A stretch of DNA of 39,416 nucleotides from contig CAZFLY010000024.1 in NCBI GenBank assembly GCA_964519995.1, positions 1-39,416 on the forward strand, given 5' to 3'. Shown here piece after piece: positions 17,434 through 25,773 of the stretch. The notes beneath the pieces were generated by a model. That model was not told where the DNA came from, searched no databases, and saw nothing but the letters and a program-made list of their open reading frames with translations. This DNA is from CAZFLY01 sp964519995. Its GTDB lineage: Bacteria; Planctomycetota; Phycisphaerae; Sedimentisphaerales; Anaerobacaceae. Numbering within the stretch: position 1 is the first letter of the stretch; the number at the start of each line of letters is the position of its first letter. The translations under genes were made by a program, and so were the position numbers.

Positions 17434-18447
17434 CTACTCCTTTTTCTTTGGTTTTGCTATGGATTCGCGCATTTTGGTATCGGCTCCGATATTCTTCAGG
17501 CGGTAATAATCCATAATGCCGAGATTACCCTTTGTAAAGGCCTCAGCGATCGCCAGCGGTACTTTTGCCTCGTTTTCGACAACCAATGCCCTCATTTCCT
17601 GTTCTCGCGCGAATGCCATAGCCCGGCGTTTTTCTGCCTCGGCCTGCGCTCTTCGCAGATCTGCTTGGGCCTGGGCGACTTGAAGTTTGGCGCCGACATT
17701 CTCGCCTACATCAACGTCGGCAATATCGATTGATAGAATCTCGAACGCCGTCCCTGCGTCCAATCCCTTGGCAAGGACAGCCTTGGAGATATCATCGGGG
17801 TTCTCTAAAACGGATTTGTACGTTATGGCACTACCGATAGTCGTAACGATTCCTTCGCCTACTCGCGCGATAATCGTTTCTTGAGTTGCGCCGCCGATCA
17901 GTCTTTCAATATTAGCTCGAACGGTCACTCGTGCCTTTGCTTTTACCTGGATACCGTCCTGAGCAACGGCGTCAACCGTATCCCTGCCTTTCGCCGGGTC
18001 GGGGCAATCGATCACCTTGGGGTTCACACTTGTCTGGACCGCTTCGAGGATATCTCGGCCAGCCAGGTCGATTGCCGTAGCCGTCTTCAAAGTCAAATCA
18101 ATGTTTGCTCTGTTGGCGGCGATTAAAGCACGCACGACGTTCGGCACTCGCCCTCCGGCTAAGAAATGGCTTTCCAAATCCTGCGTGGTTAGGCTCAGCC
18201 CTGCTTGAATCGCGGTTATTTTGCTTAGCACTATCGTCCTGATATCGACCTTTCTCAGCCACATTCCGATAAGCTCGGAGAATTTAACGTCGGCTCGGGA
18301 TAGCTTAGCCTGCAACCACAACCTGAAGAATTTTAAGAACAGCAGCAGGAACACGAACGCTGCAAGGGCAACTATGACCAAAAGTGCCACTCCGACAACT
18401 TCTACGGGTTTTTGTGCTGCTAAGGTTACGTTTGTTAAGTTATGCAT
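17434..18447 (-). CDS. floA: Flotillin-like protein FloA
   Basis: The 337-residue protein has an N-terminal membrane hairpin helix (VGVALLVIVALAAFVFLLLF), an SPFH-type domain (from about 45: SELIGMWLRKVD, GRDILEAVQTSVNP, VKARARV-like strand VKAKARVTVRANIERLIGGA) and a coiled Ala/Glu region (AQADLRRAQAEAEKRRAMA). This is the FloA/YqfA (former UPF0365) pattern; these proteins organise membrane microdomains. Two NfeD genes lie directly upstream, the standard partners. The frame extends to a TTG at 18477, but the ATG at 18447 with GAAAGG about 9 bp upstream fits better and leaves 13 bp to the previous stop. Confidence 0.95.
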   Translation of the reverse strand: MHNLTNVTLAAQKPVEVVGVALLVIVALAAFVFLLLFLKFFRLWLQAKLSRADVKFSELIGMWLRKVDIRTIVLSKITAIQAGLSLTTQDLESHFLAGGRVPNVVRALIAANRANIDLTLKTATAIDLAGRDILEAVQTSVNPKVIDCPDPAKGRDTVDAVAQDGIQVKAKARVTVRANIERLIGGATQETIIARVGEGIVTTIGSAITYKSVLENPDDISKAVLAKGLDAGTAFEILSIDIADVDVGENVGAKLQVAQAQADLRRAQAEAEKRRAMAFAREQEMRALVVENEAKVPLAIAEAFTKGNLGIMDYYRLKNIGADTKMRESIAKPKKKE

Positions 18448-18460
18448 AGTTTTTGGCCTT

Positions 18461-18958
18461 TCATTTGCTTTCTTCAACTATACGAACGGTCAACTGTGTG
18501 CTCTCCACGTCAATAACCTTGACCTTTTTACGCTTATTAACATATCCGCTTTCAGCCACACATTCAACTCTTTGTCCCGAAAAATCACACATCCCCACCG
18601 GCCTTAGTGGCGTCACGACTGTGCCCACAGCGCCCAGCAGCTCTTTCAGCTCAGATGTATCTGCAATTGCGTCACCTCGCTCTCGCTCAGGAGGCGTAAG
18701 TGTTACACTCTTGCCGAATCTGGTTTTAGGAAATATTTTGTACGCGACCACCAAAAGTGACGGTATCATAACAGCGGCAACAATGACACCTATCCATCCG
18801 GCTGTGGTGCTGTGATAAAAAAATAGCACTATTCCGCCGATCAGACAGGCAAACGCACAAACGCTAATCAGGCCGCCACTTGGAACGAACACTTCAGCAA
18901 AGATCAGAGCGGCACAAGCAAAGTACAGAAAAATGGCAAAAGCGAGCCACCAACCCAT
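18461..18958 (-). CDS. Short NfeD-family membrane protein
   Basis: The 165-residue protein has about three to four hydrophobic helices in the first 75 residues (LAFAIFLYFACAALIFAEVF, FACLIGGIVLFFY, WIGVIVAAVMIPSLLVVAY) and a C-terminal OB-fold domain (about 105-160: LLGAVGTVVTPLRPVGMCDF, KVKVIDVESTQLTVRIV). This is the short NfeD form, without protease domain, expected to work with flotillin. It lies 21 bp after the long NfeD and 13 bp before floA. The OB-fold sequence GxVVTPLRPxG parallels that of the long NfeD (TSTLRPTGKARF). Confidence 0.9.
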   Translation of the reverse strand: MGWWLAFAIFLYFACAALIFAEVFVPSGGLISVCAFACLIGGIVLFFYHSTTAGWIGVIVAAVMIPSLLVVAYKIFPKTRFGKSVTLTPPERERGDAIADTSELKELLGAVGTVVTPLRPVGMCDFSGQRVECVAESGYVNKRKKVKVIDVESTQLTVRIVEESK

Positions 18959-18979
18959 CTATCACCTCTACGATTGTTC

Positions 18980-20512
18980 TTACGTTTTCTTTACCACGAC
19001 TCTGTTGCCGTGAATTTCGATAATCTCGACTTGCGTTCCCTTTTCAAGGAATTCGGCTGTGGCAACCACGTCAACAATTGCGTCACCGAATCTTGCTTTT
19101 CCTGTTGGTCTTAACGTTGAAGTTACTTCACCGATATCACCCACATTTACAGCTACGGTTCCATTTTCCGGTGGAGCAGTCATGCTAATCTGTGCTTGTC
19201 TCCTCTGGGCCGCTGCGGTCGGCACAAGTATCAGGCCGCTAAGAAAACTCAGTCTTGGCAGATATCGGGCAAATAGAAACGCCAGGAGAACAAATCCCAC
19301 AAAGCCAAATGAGAGCCCCAATACTCCGTTTAAGAATATTTGCCAGTCGATTGACGTTTCAGGCCAGGGCAGCCTATCCGGCGGATTCTTAATGAGCATA
19401 CCGAAGATGCCGACCAGCATGCAGACTATACCCAGGGTCCCTGCAATACCGAAGCCGGGCAGCACAAAAATCTCAATCATCAGCAAAAGTATACCCACAG
19501 CAAATAGCGCAATTTCCACCCAGTTAGCCAGGTCCACGAGGTATTTGCTGCCGATTATGGTTGTGATACATATCAACGCCACAAGCCCCGGCAATCCTAC
19601 TCCAGGTGTGCTCAGTTCGATGTATACACCCAGAAGCGCGAGCATAACAAGTACTGCCATGACAGCAGGCGAATTAAGCCATCTGACCATCTCTTCCGAC
19701 CAGGTGGTCTCCAGCACCATCGGCTCACCAGCAAAAGTGACCTCGTCACGGCTTGCAAGAAATTCAAGTGCTTCGGTCAAATCCTCAACCATCGCCCTTG
19801 CTATCCCGTACTCGAAGGCCTTGGAAGCCGTCAGTGTCAGAAGTTCATCGCTACCAACAATCAGCTCCTTGTTGTCCATGTCGTAGTCATTAGGGTCTTT
19901 TGGGGGCTTGTCGCTTTCAAAGAACTCATAATCGCCTGTCTGAAGATTCCTGACGCGGTAAACCTCTGTCTGCATGGTGACCATGGCCTTTAGCAGCGGC
20001 TCAGGATAGCCGTTTGCTTCGGCGGCACGCATAAATGCTGCGCGAGTGAAGCTCTCAATTTTCTCCCGCTCGACACCTTCGAGCTTGGCGCCCATCGCGA
20101 CAGGGGCACAGTCACCTATCGTTGTATTCTCCCGCATTATGATATCCTGGCAGGATACGCTTATCATTGCACCGGCGGATATTGCCTCGGTGGTTATGTA
20201 TGCAACGGTGTGCGCCTTTTTGCCAATATCAAGGATAAGGTACTTAGATATATCGTCAGCCGAGTTGAGCAGGCCGCCGTATGTGCTAATTTCATAGATA
20301 AGGTATTCAGCACCGCTGTCGAGAGCAATATGAGTTCGACGCTTAATAGATTTAAATAACCCCTCATCAATCATACCTTTGCAGACAATCACCGTAGCTT
20401 TGACAGACCGTGACGAGGAAGTGATATCGCTTTGCTCGGTTGCAGGCGTCTGGTTGCCGAGCAGAAATAGGCACACTAACACAACAGGAACTAACCGAAG
20501 TGAGCTCTTCAT
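18980..20512 (-). CDS. Long NfeD protein with N-terminal ClpP/SppA-like serine protease domain
   Basis: The 510-residue protein has a signal peptide (about 1-24), a ClpP-fold protease domain (about 38-260), four to five membrane helices (about 275-430, including VLVMLALLGVYIELSTPGVG) and a C-terminal OB-fold domain (about 445-510). The likely nucleophile is S112 in AISAGAMIS, with K151 a candidate general base, as in the membrane proteases of the STOMATIN/NfeD operon type. It would cleave substrates at the outer membrane face together with FloA. It starts 21 bp after the Na/Pi cotransporter gene. Within the protease domain, the insert near 165-215 (RNLQTGDYEFFESDKPPK) is typical of this group. 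Confidence 0.92.
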   Translation of the reverse strand: MKSSLRLVPVVLVCLFLLGNQTPATEQSDITSSSRSVKATVIVCKGMIDEGLFKSIKRRTHIALDSGAEYLIYEISTYGGLLNSADDISKYLILDIGKKAHTVAYITTEAISAGAMISVSCQDIIMRENTTIGDCAPVAMGAKLEGVEREKIESFTRAAFMRAAEANGYPEPLLKAMVTMQTEVYRVRNLQTGDYEFFESDKPPKDPNDYDMDNKELIVGSDELLTLTASKAFEYGIARAMVEDLTEALEFLASRDEVTFAGEPMVLETTWSEEMVRWLNSPAVMAVLVMLALLGVYIELSTPGVGLPGLVALICITTIIGSKYLVDLANWVEIALFAVGILLLMIEIFVLPGFGIAGTLGIVCMLVGIFGMLIKNPPDRLPWPETSIDWQIFLNGVLGLSFGFVGFVLLAFLFARYLPRLSFLSGLILVPTAAAQRRQAQISMTAPPENGTVAVNVGDIGEVTSTLRPTGKARFGDAIVDVVATAEFLEKGTQVEIIEIHGNRVVVKKT

Positions 20513-20533
20513 AGAGAGAATTGTACCTCGATA

Positions 20534-22258
20534 TTACTGCTTTGGCAATATTCTGTTAGAATCGGAATCGGTAGAAATTTTCGGCTCAACACCAGTCCAC
20601 TGCAGACCGCCTATGACTGCCTGTGCGATATTGGTGAGATGGTCACCAATTTTTTCAACGTTGTCAACAAGGTCGATGAATATCAGGCCTGATTCAGGAC
20701 TGCAGATAGTTTCGGTCATTCGCTGGACATGACTGCGTCGAAACTCTATTTGCATAATATTGAGATTACTTTCGTTTGCAAGTGCCGACTTGGCGGCTTC
20801 GATATCATTGTCCTTCAGTGAAGCTATGACGCGGTCGAACATCTGCTGCGCTTCCGTCCTTAGTTGGTCAGCCTCGGCCAGTGCTGAATCACTGAAGCCG
20901 ATCTTCTGATCGATCTTTCGGTGGCCGATTTCGGCAATGTTGACAGCGTGGTCGCCTATGCGTTCCAAGTCGTTGACAGTGTGCAGCAGGACAGGCAATT
21001 CAATGGAGACTTCTTCCGACAGTTGCCTGCTGGATAGCTCCGACAGGTACGTGGTGATCTCGTATTGGAAGGTGTCGGTTATATCCTCCATGCTATGGGC
21101 TAAGTCGAGTTTTATTCTGTCGTTCTGGAGCAGTCCGTCAACAGCGGTCAGCATCGCCGTTTTCGCCGTTCTTGCCATGCGGACAATTTCCTGCTTTGTC
21201 TGTTCCAGCGCTATCACCGGGGTGCTGAGCAGATGCTTCTCCAGTGCAACAGGTTTCTGTGCCAGCTCTTCACGCGTTATCGGCAGAATCTTCATGACAA
21301 TTGTTTCGAGCACGCCGATGATTGGCAAGAACAAAATGGTGTTAAAGACGTTGAACGTACTATGTGCAATAGCTATGTGCAGCATAATCGTGTTCTGTGT
21401 GAGTTTCAATGGTGTAATCCATTCAACAAAATCGGCAAACCATCCGAACCAAACAAGTGGGAGTATGTAGGCGACACCAATAACGTTAAATAGAGTATGG
21501 CCCATGGCCGTGCGCTTTGCGTTCCGCGATGTCCTCATCGCAGCGATTTGCGCTGTAATGGTTGTACCGATGTTATCGCCCAAGATATATGGTATCGCTA
21601 CTCGCAAAACCAAATCCCAATCCGCCCCGAAAGCACCCTGAAAGGCGAGCATTTGAACCATGGCAATTGACGCGGAACTGCTCTGTAGGAGCATTGTAAT
21701 AGCAGTTCCAGCAAGGACCGCCAAAAGCGGGTTGCGCCCGAGCCAGATCAAAACCTGCTGTACCTGCTGGCTTCCCTTAAGGCCGCCGAAGCCCTCCTTC
21801 ATAAAATGGATGCCAAGAAACAGAACGCCAAAGCCTAACAGTATCTGCCCGATACTTCTTGCGTTTTGCCGTTTGCAGAGAATGCTCAGAAAAAAACCAA
21901 CACCCAAAATAGGAAGGACGTAATTTGTTATCTTAAAGACGCCAAAAATTGAGACAAGCCACGCGGTAAATGTCGTTCCTATATTCGCTCCGAGGACGAC
22001 ACACAATGCCTGTTTAAGGGTCAACAGCCCTGCATTGACAAAGCCGATCGTCATAACCGTCGTAGCTGAACTCGATTGGATAAGACATGTTACGCCGGCG
22101 CCGACCAGCACCGCGATAAGTCGATGTTTCGTTAGTGAACCAAGAATGTTCTTGAGCTTCCGCCCGGCGACTTTCTTCAGGCCGTCGGACATCAAGCCCA
22201 TACCGAAAAGAAATAACCCCAACCCCCCTACTGTGCCAAAGATCATCTCTTTGACCAT
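20534..22258 (-). CDS. Na+/phosphate cotransporter family protein with C-terminal PhoU-like domain
   Basis: The 574-residue protein has two inverted-repeat membrane halves, each marked by a QSSSA motif: Q61-SSSATT in the first and QSSSASIAM near residue 190 in the second. This is the signature of the NptA/SLC34-type fold that couples Na+ to phosphate. The last 200 residues (from about 345) are helical and PhoU-like (TVNDLERIGDHAVNIAE and LVDNVEKIGDHLTNIAQAV), thought to tune uptake. Length is usual for the bacterial Na/Pi-PhoU fusion. The ATG has a GAGGA site about 7 bp upstream. It precedes the NfeD/FloA genes by 21 bp. Confidence 0.94.
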   Translation of the reverse strand: MVKEMIFGTVGGLGLFLFGMGLMSDGLKKVAGRKLKNILGSLTKHRLIAVLVGAGVTCLIQSSSATTVMTIGFVNAGLLTLKQALCVVLGANIGTTFTAWLVSIFGVFKITNYVLPILGVGFFLSILCKRQNARSIGQILLGFGVLFLGIHFMKEGFGGLKGSQQVQQVLIWLGRNPLLAVLAGTAITMLLQSSSASIAMVQMLAFQGAFGADWDLVLRVAIPYILGDNIGTTITAQIAAMRTSRNAKRTAMGHTLFNVIGVAYILPLVWFGWFADFVEWITPLKLTQNTIMLHIAIAHSTFNVFNTILFLPIIGVLETIVMKILPITREELAQKPVALEKHLLSTPVIALEQTKQEIVRMARTAKTAMLTAVDGLLQNDRIKLDLAHSMEDITDTFQYEITTYLSELSSRQLSEEVSIELPVLLHTVNDLERIGDHAVNIAEIGHRKIDQKIGFSDSALAEADQLRTEAQQMFDRVIASLKDNDIEAAKSALANESNLNIMQIEFRRSHVQRMTETICSPESGLIFIDLVDNVEKIGDHLTNIAQAVIGGLQWTGVEPKISTDSDSNRILPKQ

Positions 22259-22320
22259 GTTGATTCCTCATTTACACGACATCATGTACAAGCGATAACA
22301 AGCTGCGCGGCTCTTTTTTT

Positions 22321-22338
22321 ACCTGTTTTGCAACAGGT
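22321..22338. other. 7-bp hairpin upstream of the Na/Pi gene
   Basis: ACCTGTT (22321-22327) and AACAGGT (22332-22338) form a perfect stem with a 4-nt loop. On the minus strand the stem is followed by an A-run rather than T, so it is not an intrinsic terminator. It sits between the aminotransferase stop and the cotransporter start and may be an operator or mRNA structure. Confidence 0.35.
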
Positions 22339-22396
22339 GGTCAAGTGAGTTCTTATTGAGATAATTCCCAAGAATGATTACAGAACGCCCGTGATG

Positions 22397-23539
22397 TTAG
22401 CACAGCCGGCGCAGGATTTCCACGCCCTGCTGGATTTTGTCGTCGTTGGTTGCGTAGCTTATTCTAAAATGTGTGTCTTTTTCACTAAACACATTGCCCG
22501 GTATGATAAGTACATTGTTCTTGATTGCCTTTTCAACAAATTCAGTTGCCGATTTGCCCGGGGCCTTGACGAACGCATAAAACGCTCCGCCAGGCTTAAT
22601 CAGCTCGAATTTGTCCTTCAATCCTTCATAGAGAAGGTCTCTTTTCTGCCGGTAGGCTTCCACAAAGTCGCTGACGTCGTAATCAAGGGCCGCCATTGCC
22701 GCTTTCTGAAAAGGCGTTGGCGCACAGACAAATGTATATTGTTGGATTTTCGTCATTTCTTCAATGACAGGCTTCAAACACTGGTGCGCCGCAGCGTAAC
22801 CGAGCCGCCAGCCGGTCATCGCGTAAGACTTGCTAAAACCCCGCAGGATAAGAGCCTTGTCGTAATAGCTCGCTATGCTCGTGCACTTGCCGTCGTAGCA
22901 GAATTTCTCGTAAATCTCATCGGTTAGAACAAGCACATCTTTTTCCGCAGCAATTTCAGCCAGCGCCTTAATGCTGTCCTTTGAGTAGACCACGCCGGTC
23001 GGATTGCACGGCGAGTTGAGAATAATCAGCTTGGTTTTGTTTGTTATGGCATTGGCGATTTTCTCGACCGGCAGGCTGAATTCCGGATAGCTATCTACAA
23101 ACACGCATTTTCCGCCGAGCATATTGACCATGTGCTTGTAAATTACAAAGTACGGGTCCGGTATAATTACTTCATCGTCGGGATTGACTAGCGCCAGAAA
23201 GGCAAGCAGCAGCCCCCCACTTACGCCGCTTGTCACCAGCACCACTGGATTTTCCCACTCGTCTCGGCGAAGGCCCGAGCCGTAGCTGGACCCAATCTCT
23301 TTTTTTACTAATTCACTAATCCTCTCCCTTAAAATCACGTCCCCTGCCGTTTGCGAATATTTGTTGAATCCCTCTCGAATGGCCTTTATCGCCTCATCTT
23401 TGAGTTTTTCCGGCACATCGAAGTCCGGCTGCCCTATCGAAAAATCGACCAGGTCCTTTAACTGCGCAGCTAATGCGAAAACTTTTCTTATACCGCTTGC
23501 GTCGATCTTGGCCGTTCTGTCCGCAAGAATCTTGTCCAT
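22397..23539 (-). CDS. Class I/II pyridoxal-phosphate aminotransferase (aspartate aminotransferase-like)
   Basis: The 380-residue fold-type I enzyme binds PLP through K237 (LRGFSKSYAMTGWRLGY). Other class I landmarks are the N-terminal SIGQPDFDVP, the LNSPCNPTGVVYS loop, the LTDEIYEKF segment with the PLP-contacting Asp, and the C-terminal FRISYAT with the carboxylate-binding Arg. This is the aspartate/aromatic aminotransferase subgroup I-gamma. The exact amino acid cannot be told from the sequence. It is first in the minus-strand run leading to the Na/Pi, NfeD and FloA genes, with a 138-bp gap, and divergent from the two-gene module at 23720. Confidence 0.93.
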   Translation of the reverse strand: MDKILADRTAKIDASGIRKVFALAAQLKDLVDFSIGQPDFDVPEKLKDEAIKAIREGFNKYSQTAGDVILRERISELVKKEIGSSYGSGLRRDEWENPVVLVTSGVSGGLLLAFLALVNPDDEVIIPDPYFVIYKHMVNMLGGKCVFVDSYPEFSLPVEKIANAITNKTKLIILNSPCNPTGVVYSKDSIKALAEIAAEKDVLVLTDEIYEKFCYDGKCTSIASYYDKALILRGFSKSYAMTGWRLGYAAAHQCLKPVIEEMTKIQQYTFVCAPTPFQKAAMAALDYDVSDFVEAYRQKRDLLYEGLKDKFELIKPGGAFYAFVKAPGKSATEFVEKAIKNNVLIIPGNVFSEKDTHFRISYATNDDKIQQGVEILRRLC

Positions 23540-23719
23540 CTTTGGCTATAATAGCTATATAATCCCAATAAGCAAAGAGAATGTGCCAGATCCAACCAAA
23601 TAAGCCTTGTATCTGTGTGTTGGATGGCTAAAATTATGAATCACACGAACCGAGGGGAAAAAACTTGTGTGTAATTTTTCACTAAAATTAAGATTACAGA
23701 CATGACTAGGAGAGAAAGC

Positions 23720-24214
23720 ATGGCTCAAAAGAAAATCGAAAAAGTAACGATGCGAATCCGCGTCGGGGAGAGCGAACTCGAAGTTACGGGTCCAGCAAAC
23801 TTCGTGGAAAAGAAAATCGCTGAATTCATCGAACTCAACAAAACCACGCCTCTTGGCCAACATGCTATTAGGCACCCAGCTTCTCAGCCGATTGCCGCTG
23901 AAGCACCTATCCAAAGAAGAAGAATCGCACCCGCACATTTCTTCAGGAAGTCCAGCGCACGTACAGATGTTGATCGAACACTTCTTGCTGGCTACTATCT
24001 CGAGAAGTACGAGAATTGTGAAATGTTTACGGCCGCTGACGTCAAGACTACTATACGCAGTGCTAAAATCACCCCGCCAGCGAACACCAACAATCTGATT
24101 AATGCCAACATCAGGAAGGGGCTTATGATGGCAGCTGGTGACAAGGATAACAGAAGAGCTTTTGTCCTGACATCAGACGGTGAAGACACGATAAAGGAAA
24201 TGCTTCAAGAGTAG
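23720..24214 (+). CDS. Small two-domain protein with predicted winged-helix C-terminus; first gene of TIR-like module
   Basis: The 164-residue protein has an N-terminal beta-hairpin-plus-helix segment (MRIRVGESELEVTGPANFVE, then KKIAEFIEL), a variable basic linker with QRRRIAP (about 65-75), and a C-terminal segment (about 85-164) resembling a winged helix: DVDRTLLAGYYLEKYENCE, FTAADVKTTIRSAKI, NLINANIRKGLMMAAGD and a wing RRAFVLTSDGEDTIKEML. The pattern suggests a sensor or adaptor more than an enzyme. The frame opens at 23702, but the ATG at 23720 has GGAGA 7 bp upstream. Its stop is 12 bp before the next gene. No exact family is claimed; the winged-helix reading is inferred from the pattern of hydrophobic residues. 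Confidence 0.75.
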   Translation: MAQKKIEKVTMRIRVGESELEVTGPANFVEKKIAEFIELNKTTPLGQHAIRHPASQPIAAEAPIQRRRIAPAHFFRKSSARTDVDRTLLAGYYLEKYENCEMFTAADVKTTIRSAKITPPANTNNLINANIRKGLMMAAGDKDNRRAFVLTSDGEDTIKEMLQE

Positions 24215-24226
24215 GAGATCCGACAA

Positions 24227-25078
24227 GTGTCAGTTTCTGCATTTGATGCATTCAAGGCCGAACTTGGCGCGCTGAAAGAGATCGTTTCAGCATACCCAAA
24301 AAAGACCCTTCGTGACGATGACTTGCGAGAGAGGTTCCGCACGCTGTTTCGTACCTGGACATTTGCCGTTCGACCAACCATAGAAGACTTTGTGCAATCT
24401 AAAAGAGATTTTCTGAAGCTACATGCTGAGATGGAATGGCTCGCAAAATTAACGTCAAAGTACAAACCTCTTACGGAATATCGCAAGCGCCTCCTCCGAG
24501 CAATTCAGCTTGCAGATAATCTGGTTCTGTATCTACCCCCGATAAAACTGGAGGAGCCAGGCATGCCTTTGACGACCACGGAAGACCTTTTCATTCCTGC
24601 GATACCAGATCTTCCGGCTCGCTTTGTCCCAAACTCTATATTGGGTTGGAGGAGTAAGCTTGAAGCTTTTCTAAATCACCATCCGTTCGACCAATCAATT
24701 TTCATAATGATAAAATACCGTGCACGGAATAGAGATCTAGTAACTCGTATTAAGTCTGTGCTGCGAAAAAAGGGCTTCCACGGCATACTTGCCTCTGATC
24801 TCAATCTAACAGATGACCTCTATAATCCAATAGCTTGCCTTCTTTGTTGCTCAAAAGGTCTTGCTGTTTTTGATAGGCCTGAATCTGGTCAAGTATTCAA
24901 TCCAAACGTAGCATATGAACTCGGAATGATGCATCTTTTGGCCCGCGAGTGCCTTATTCTCAAACACCGAAGTCTCAGCGTTCTCCATGCTGACATTGTA
25001 ATGAAGGTCTACCAAGAGTACAGGACAGTCAAGCAGGTAGAAGAACACATTAACAATTGGTTGAACACTACGGATTAA
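24227..25078 (+). CDS. Protein with helical N-terminus and C-terminal TIR-like nucleotide-binding domain
   Basis: The 283-residue protein has a helical N-terminal region (about 1-130) and a C-terminal Rossmann-like domain (about 153-280): first strand QSIFIMIKY, a helix ending VLRKKGFHGILASD, then strand KGLAVFD and the motif F224-NPNVAYELG-G233 followed by LARECLILKH. The NPNVxYELG motif with E231 is characteristic of TIR-like and nucleoside deoxyribosyltransferase-like domains, where this Glu is catalytic in many members (glycosidic bond cleavage, such as NAD+ hydrolysis). Start is GTG with GGAG about 10 bp upstream, 12 bp after the previous stop. The pair resembles a small defence or signalling cassette. 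Catalysis and substrate are inferred, not shown. Confidence 0.72.
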   Translation: MSVSAFDAFKAELGALKEIVSAYPKKTLRDDDLRERFRTLFRTWTFAVRPTIEDFVQSKRDFLKLHAEMEWLAKLTSKYKPLTEYRKRLLRAIQLADNLVLYLPPIKLEEPGMPLTTTEDLFIPAIPDLPARFVPNSILGWRSKLEAFLNHHPFDQSIFIMIKYRARNRDLVTRIKSVLRKKGFHGILASDLNLTDDLYNPIACLLCCSKGLAVFDRPESGQVFNPNVAYELGMMHLLARECLILKHRSLSVLHADIVMKVYQEYRTVKQVEEHINNWLNTTD

Positions 25079-25086
25079 TCCCTACG

Positions 25087-25101
25087 GTATGCTGAGCATA
25101 C
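25087..25101 (+). terminator. Weak hairpin after the TIR-like gene
   Basis: GTATGC (25087-25092) and GCATAC (25096-25101) pair around a 3-nt loop, 8 bp after the stop codon, followed by the pyrimidine-rich TATTTCCTCTATTCTT. The T-run is interrupted, so termination would be weak. Confidence 0.35.
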
Positions 25102-25130
25102 TATTTCCTCTATTCTTCCAATCATATATA

Positions 25131-25199
25131 CAATCCTCCCCTGAAAAGAGCAGATAGCATTTTTTGAAGTCGTTTTTACTAAATTTATGGAAAAGCAGC
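25131..25199 (+). repeat. Imperfect direct repeat, copy 1
   Basis: A 69-bp unit starting CAATCCTC and ending TGGAAAAGCAGC. It matches the unit at 25659-25728 at roughly four of five positions by eye, with identical blocks at both ends and in the middle (TAGCA, GTCGTT). It begins 52 bp after the TIR-like gene. Confidence 0.8.
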
Positions 25200-25658
25200 T
25201 TGTCTCGCCCGTCTCCACATACCAGCTTTAGGTTCTAAACAAAGCCGTCCACTGCCCTACTACCCACCGCCTGACATCCGCGAATAATCACGAGCAAAAA
25301 AACCGCCGTATTCACGACATAGTGTATCGCCTTCCATCATCAAAACTCCCCTGTACTGGCCCGTCATTGTGTGCAAAAAACTGCTCAAAAAGCGTTAATT
25401 TCTGCTAACTTTTGATCAAAACCGTCTCATTTCTGTCAATTTCCGGCCAATTTGCGCACATTTTTACACCCCTTTTCAGCCGAAAAATACTTAAGTCCTA
25501 TAATATCATACTTGTACTTGTGCCAAAGACCTAGTTTTCAAAAAACACCCACAAAAATCCCAAAAGTACCTGATTTCTCGACTTTTCAAATCTTCTTTTT
25601 TTCCAAAAAACCTCCAAATCCTACATGTCAAAACACCCTCGCTACGCGAACCGAAAAG
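25200..25658. other. Non-coding, G-poor segment between the direct repeats
   Basis: No frame here looks like a gene; the one open stretch at 25452-25685 is low-complexity (Ser/Pro/Lys/Phe-rich). From about 25380 the plus strand is rich in A, C and T runs with few G, unlike the flanking genes. Short motifs such as TTTCTG and TTTTCA recur. It could hold a non-coding RNA or be the interior of a degraded mobile element. Confidence 0.5.
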
Positions 25659-25728
25659 CAATCCTCTCCGGAAAAGACTATGTAGCAGTTTTTGCCGTCG
25701 TTATTCACTAATTTTGTGGAAAAGCAGC
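25659..25728 (+). repeat. Imperfect direct repeat, copy 2
   Basis: The 70-bp second copy, 528 bp downstream of copy 1 in the same orientation, again starts CAATCCTC and ends TGGAAAAGCAGC. The REP-like hairpin cluster starts 45 bp further on. Confidence 0.8.
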
Positions 25729-25773
25729 GTTTTTGAATTGAGTATGCTTTGACCCCCCTACTGCTTGAGTCCA

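Noticed and set aside
19059..19886. 275-codon plus-strand frame
   Set aside because: It lies wholly antisense to the long NfeD gene, is Ser/Thr/Pro/Ile-rich as expected of a reversed membrane-protein gene, and has no motif.
20937..21470. 177-codon plus-strand frame
   Set aside because: Antisense to the Na/Pi cotransporter; Ser/Cys-rich composition typical of a shadow frame.
22321..22338. Intrinsic terminator at the ACCTGTT hairpin
   Set aside because: On the transcribed minus strand the hairpin is followed by A, not T, so it cannot be a standard terminator.
22391..22927. 178-codon plus-strand frame
   Set aside because: Antisense to the well-supported aminotransferase gene, with no recognisable domain.
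25452..25685. 77-codon frame between the direct repeats
   Set aside because: Low-complexity composition following the G-poor base content, no start signal.
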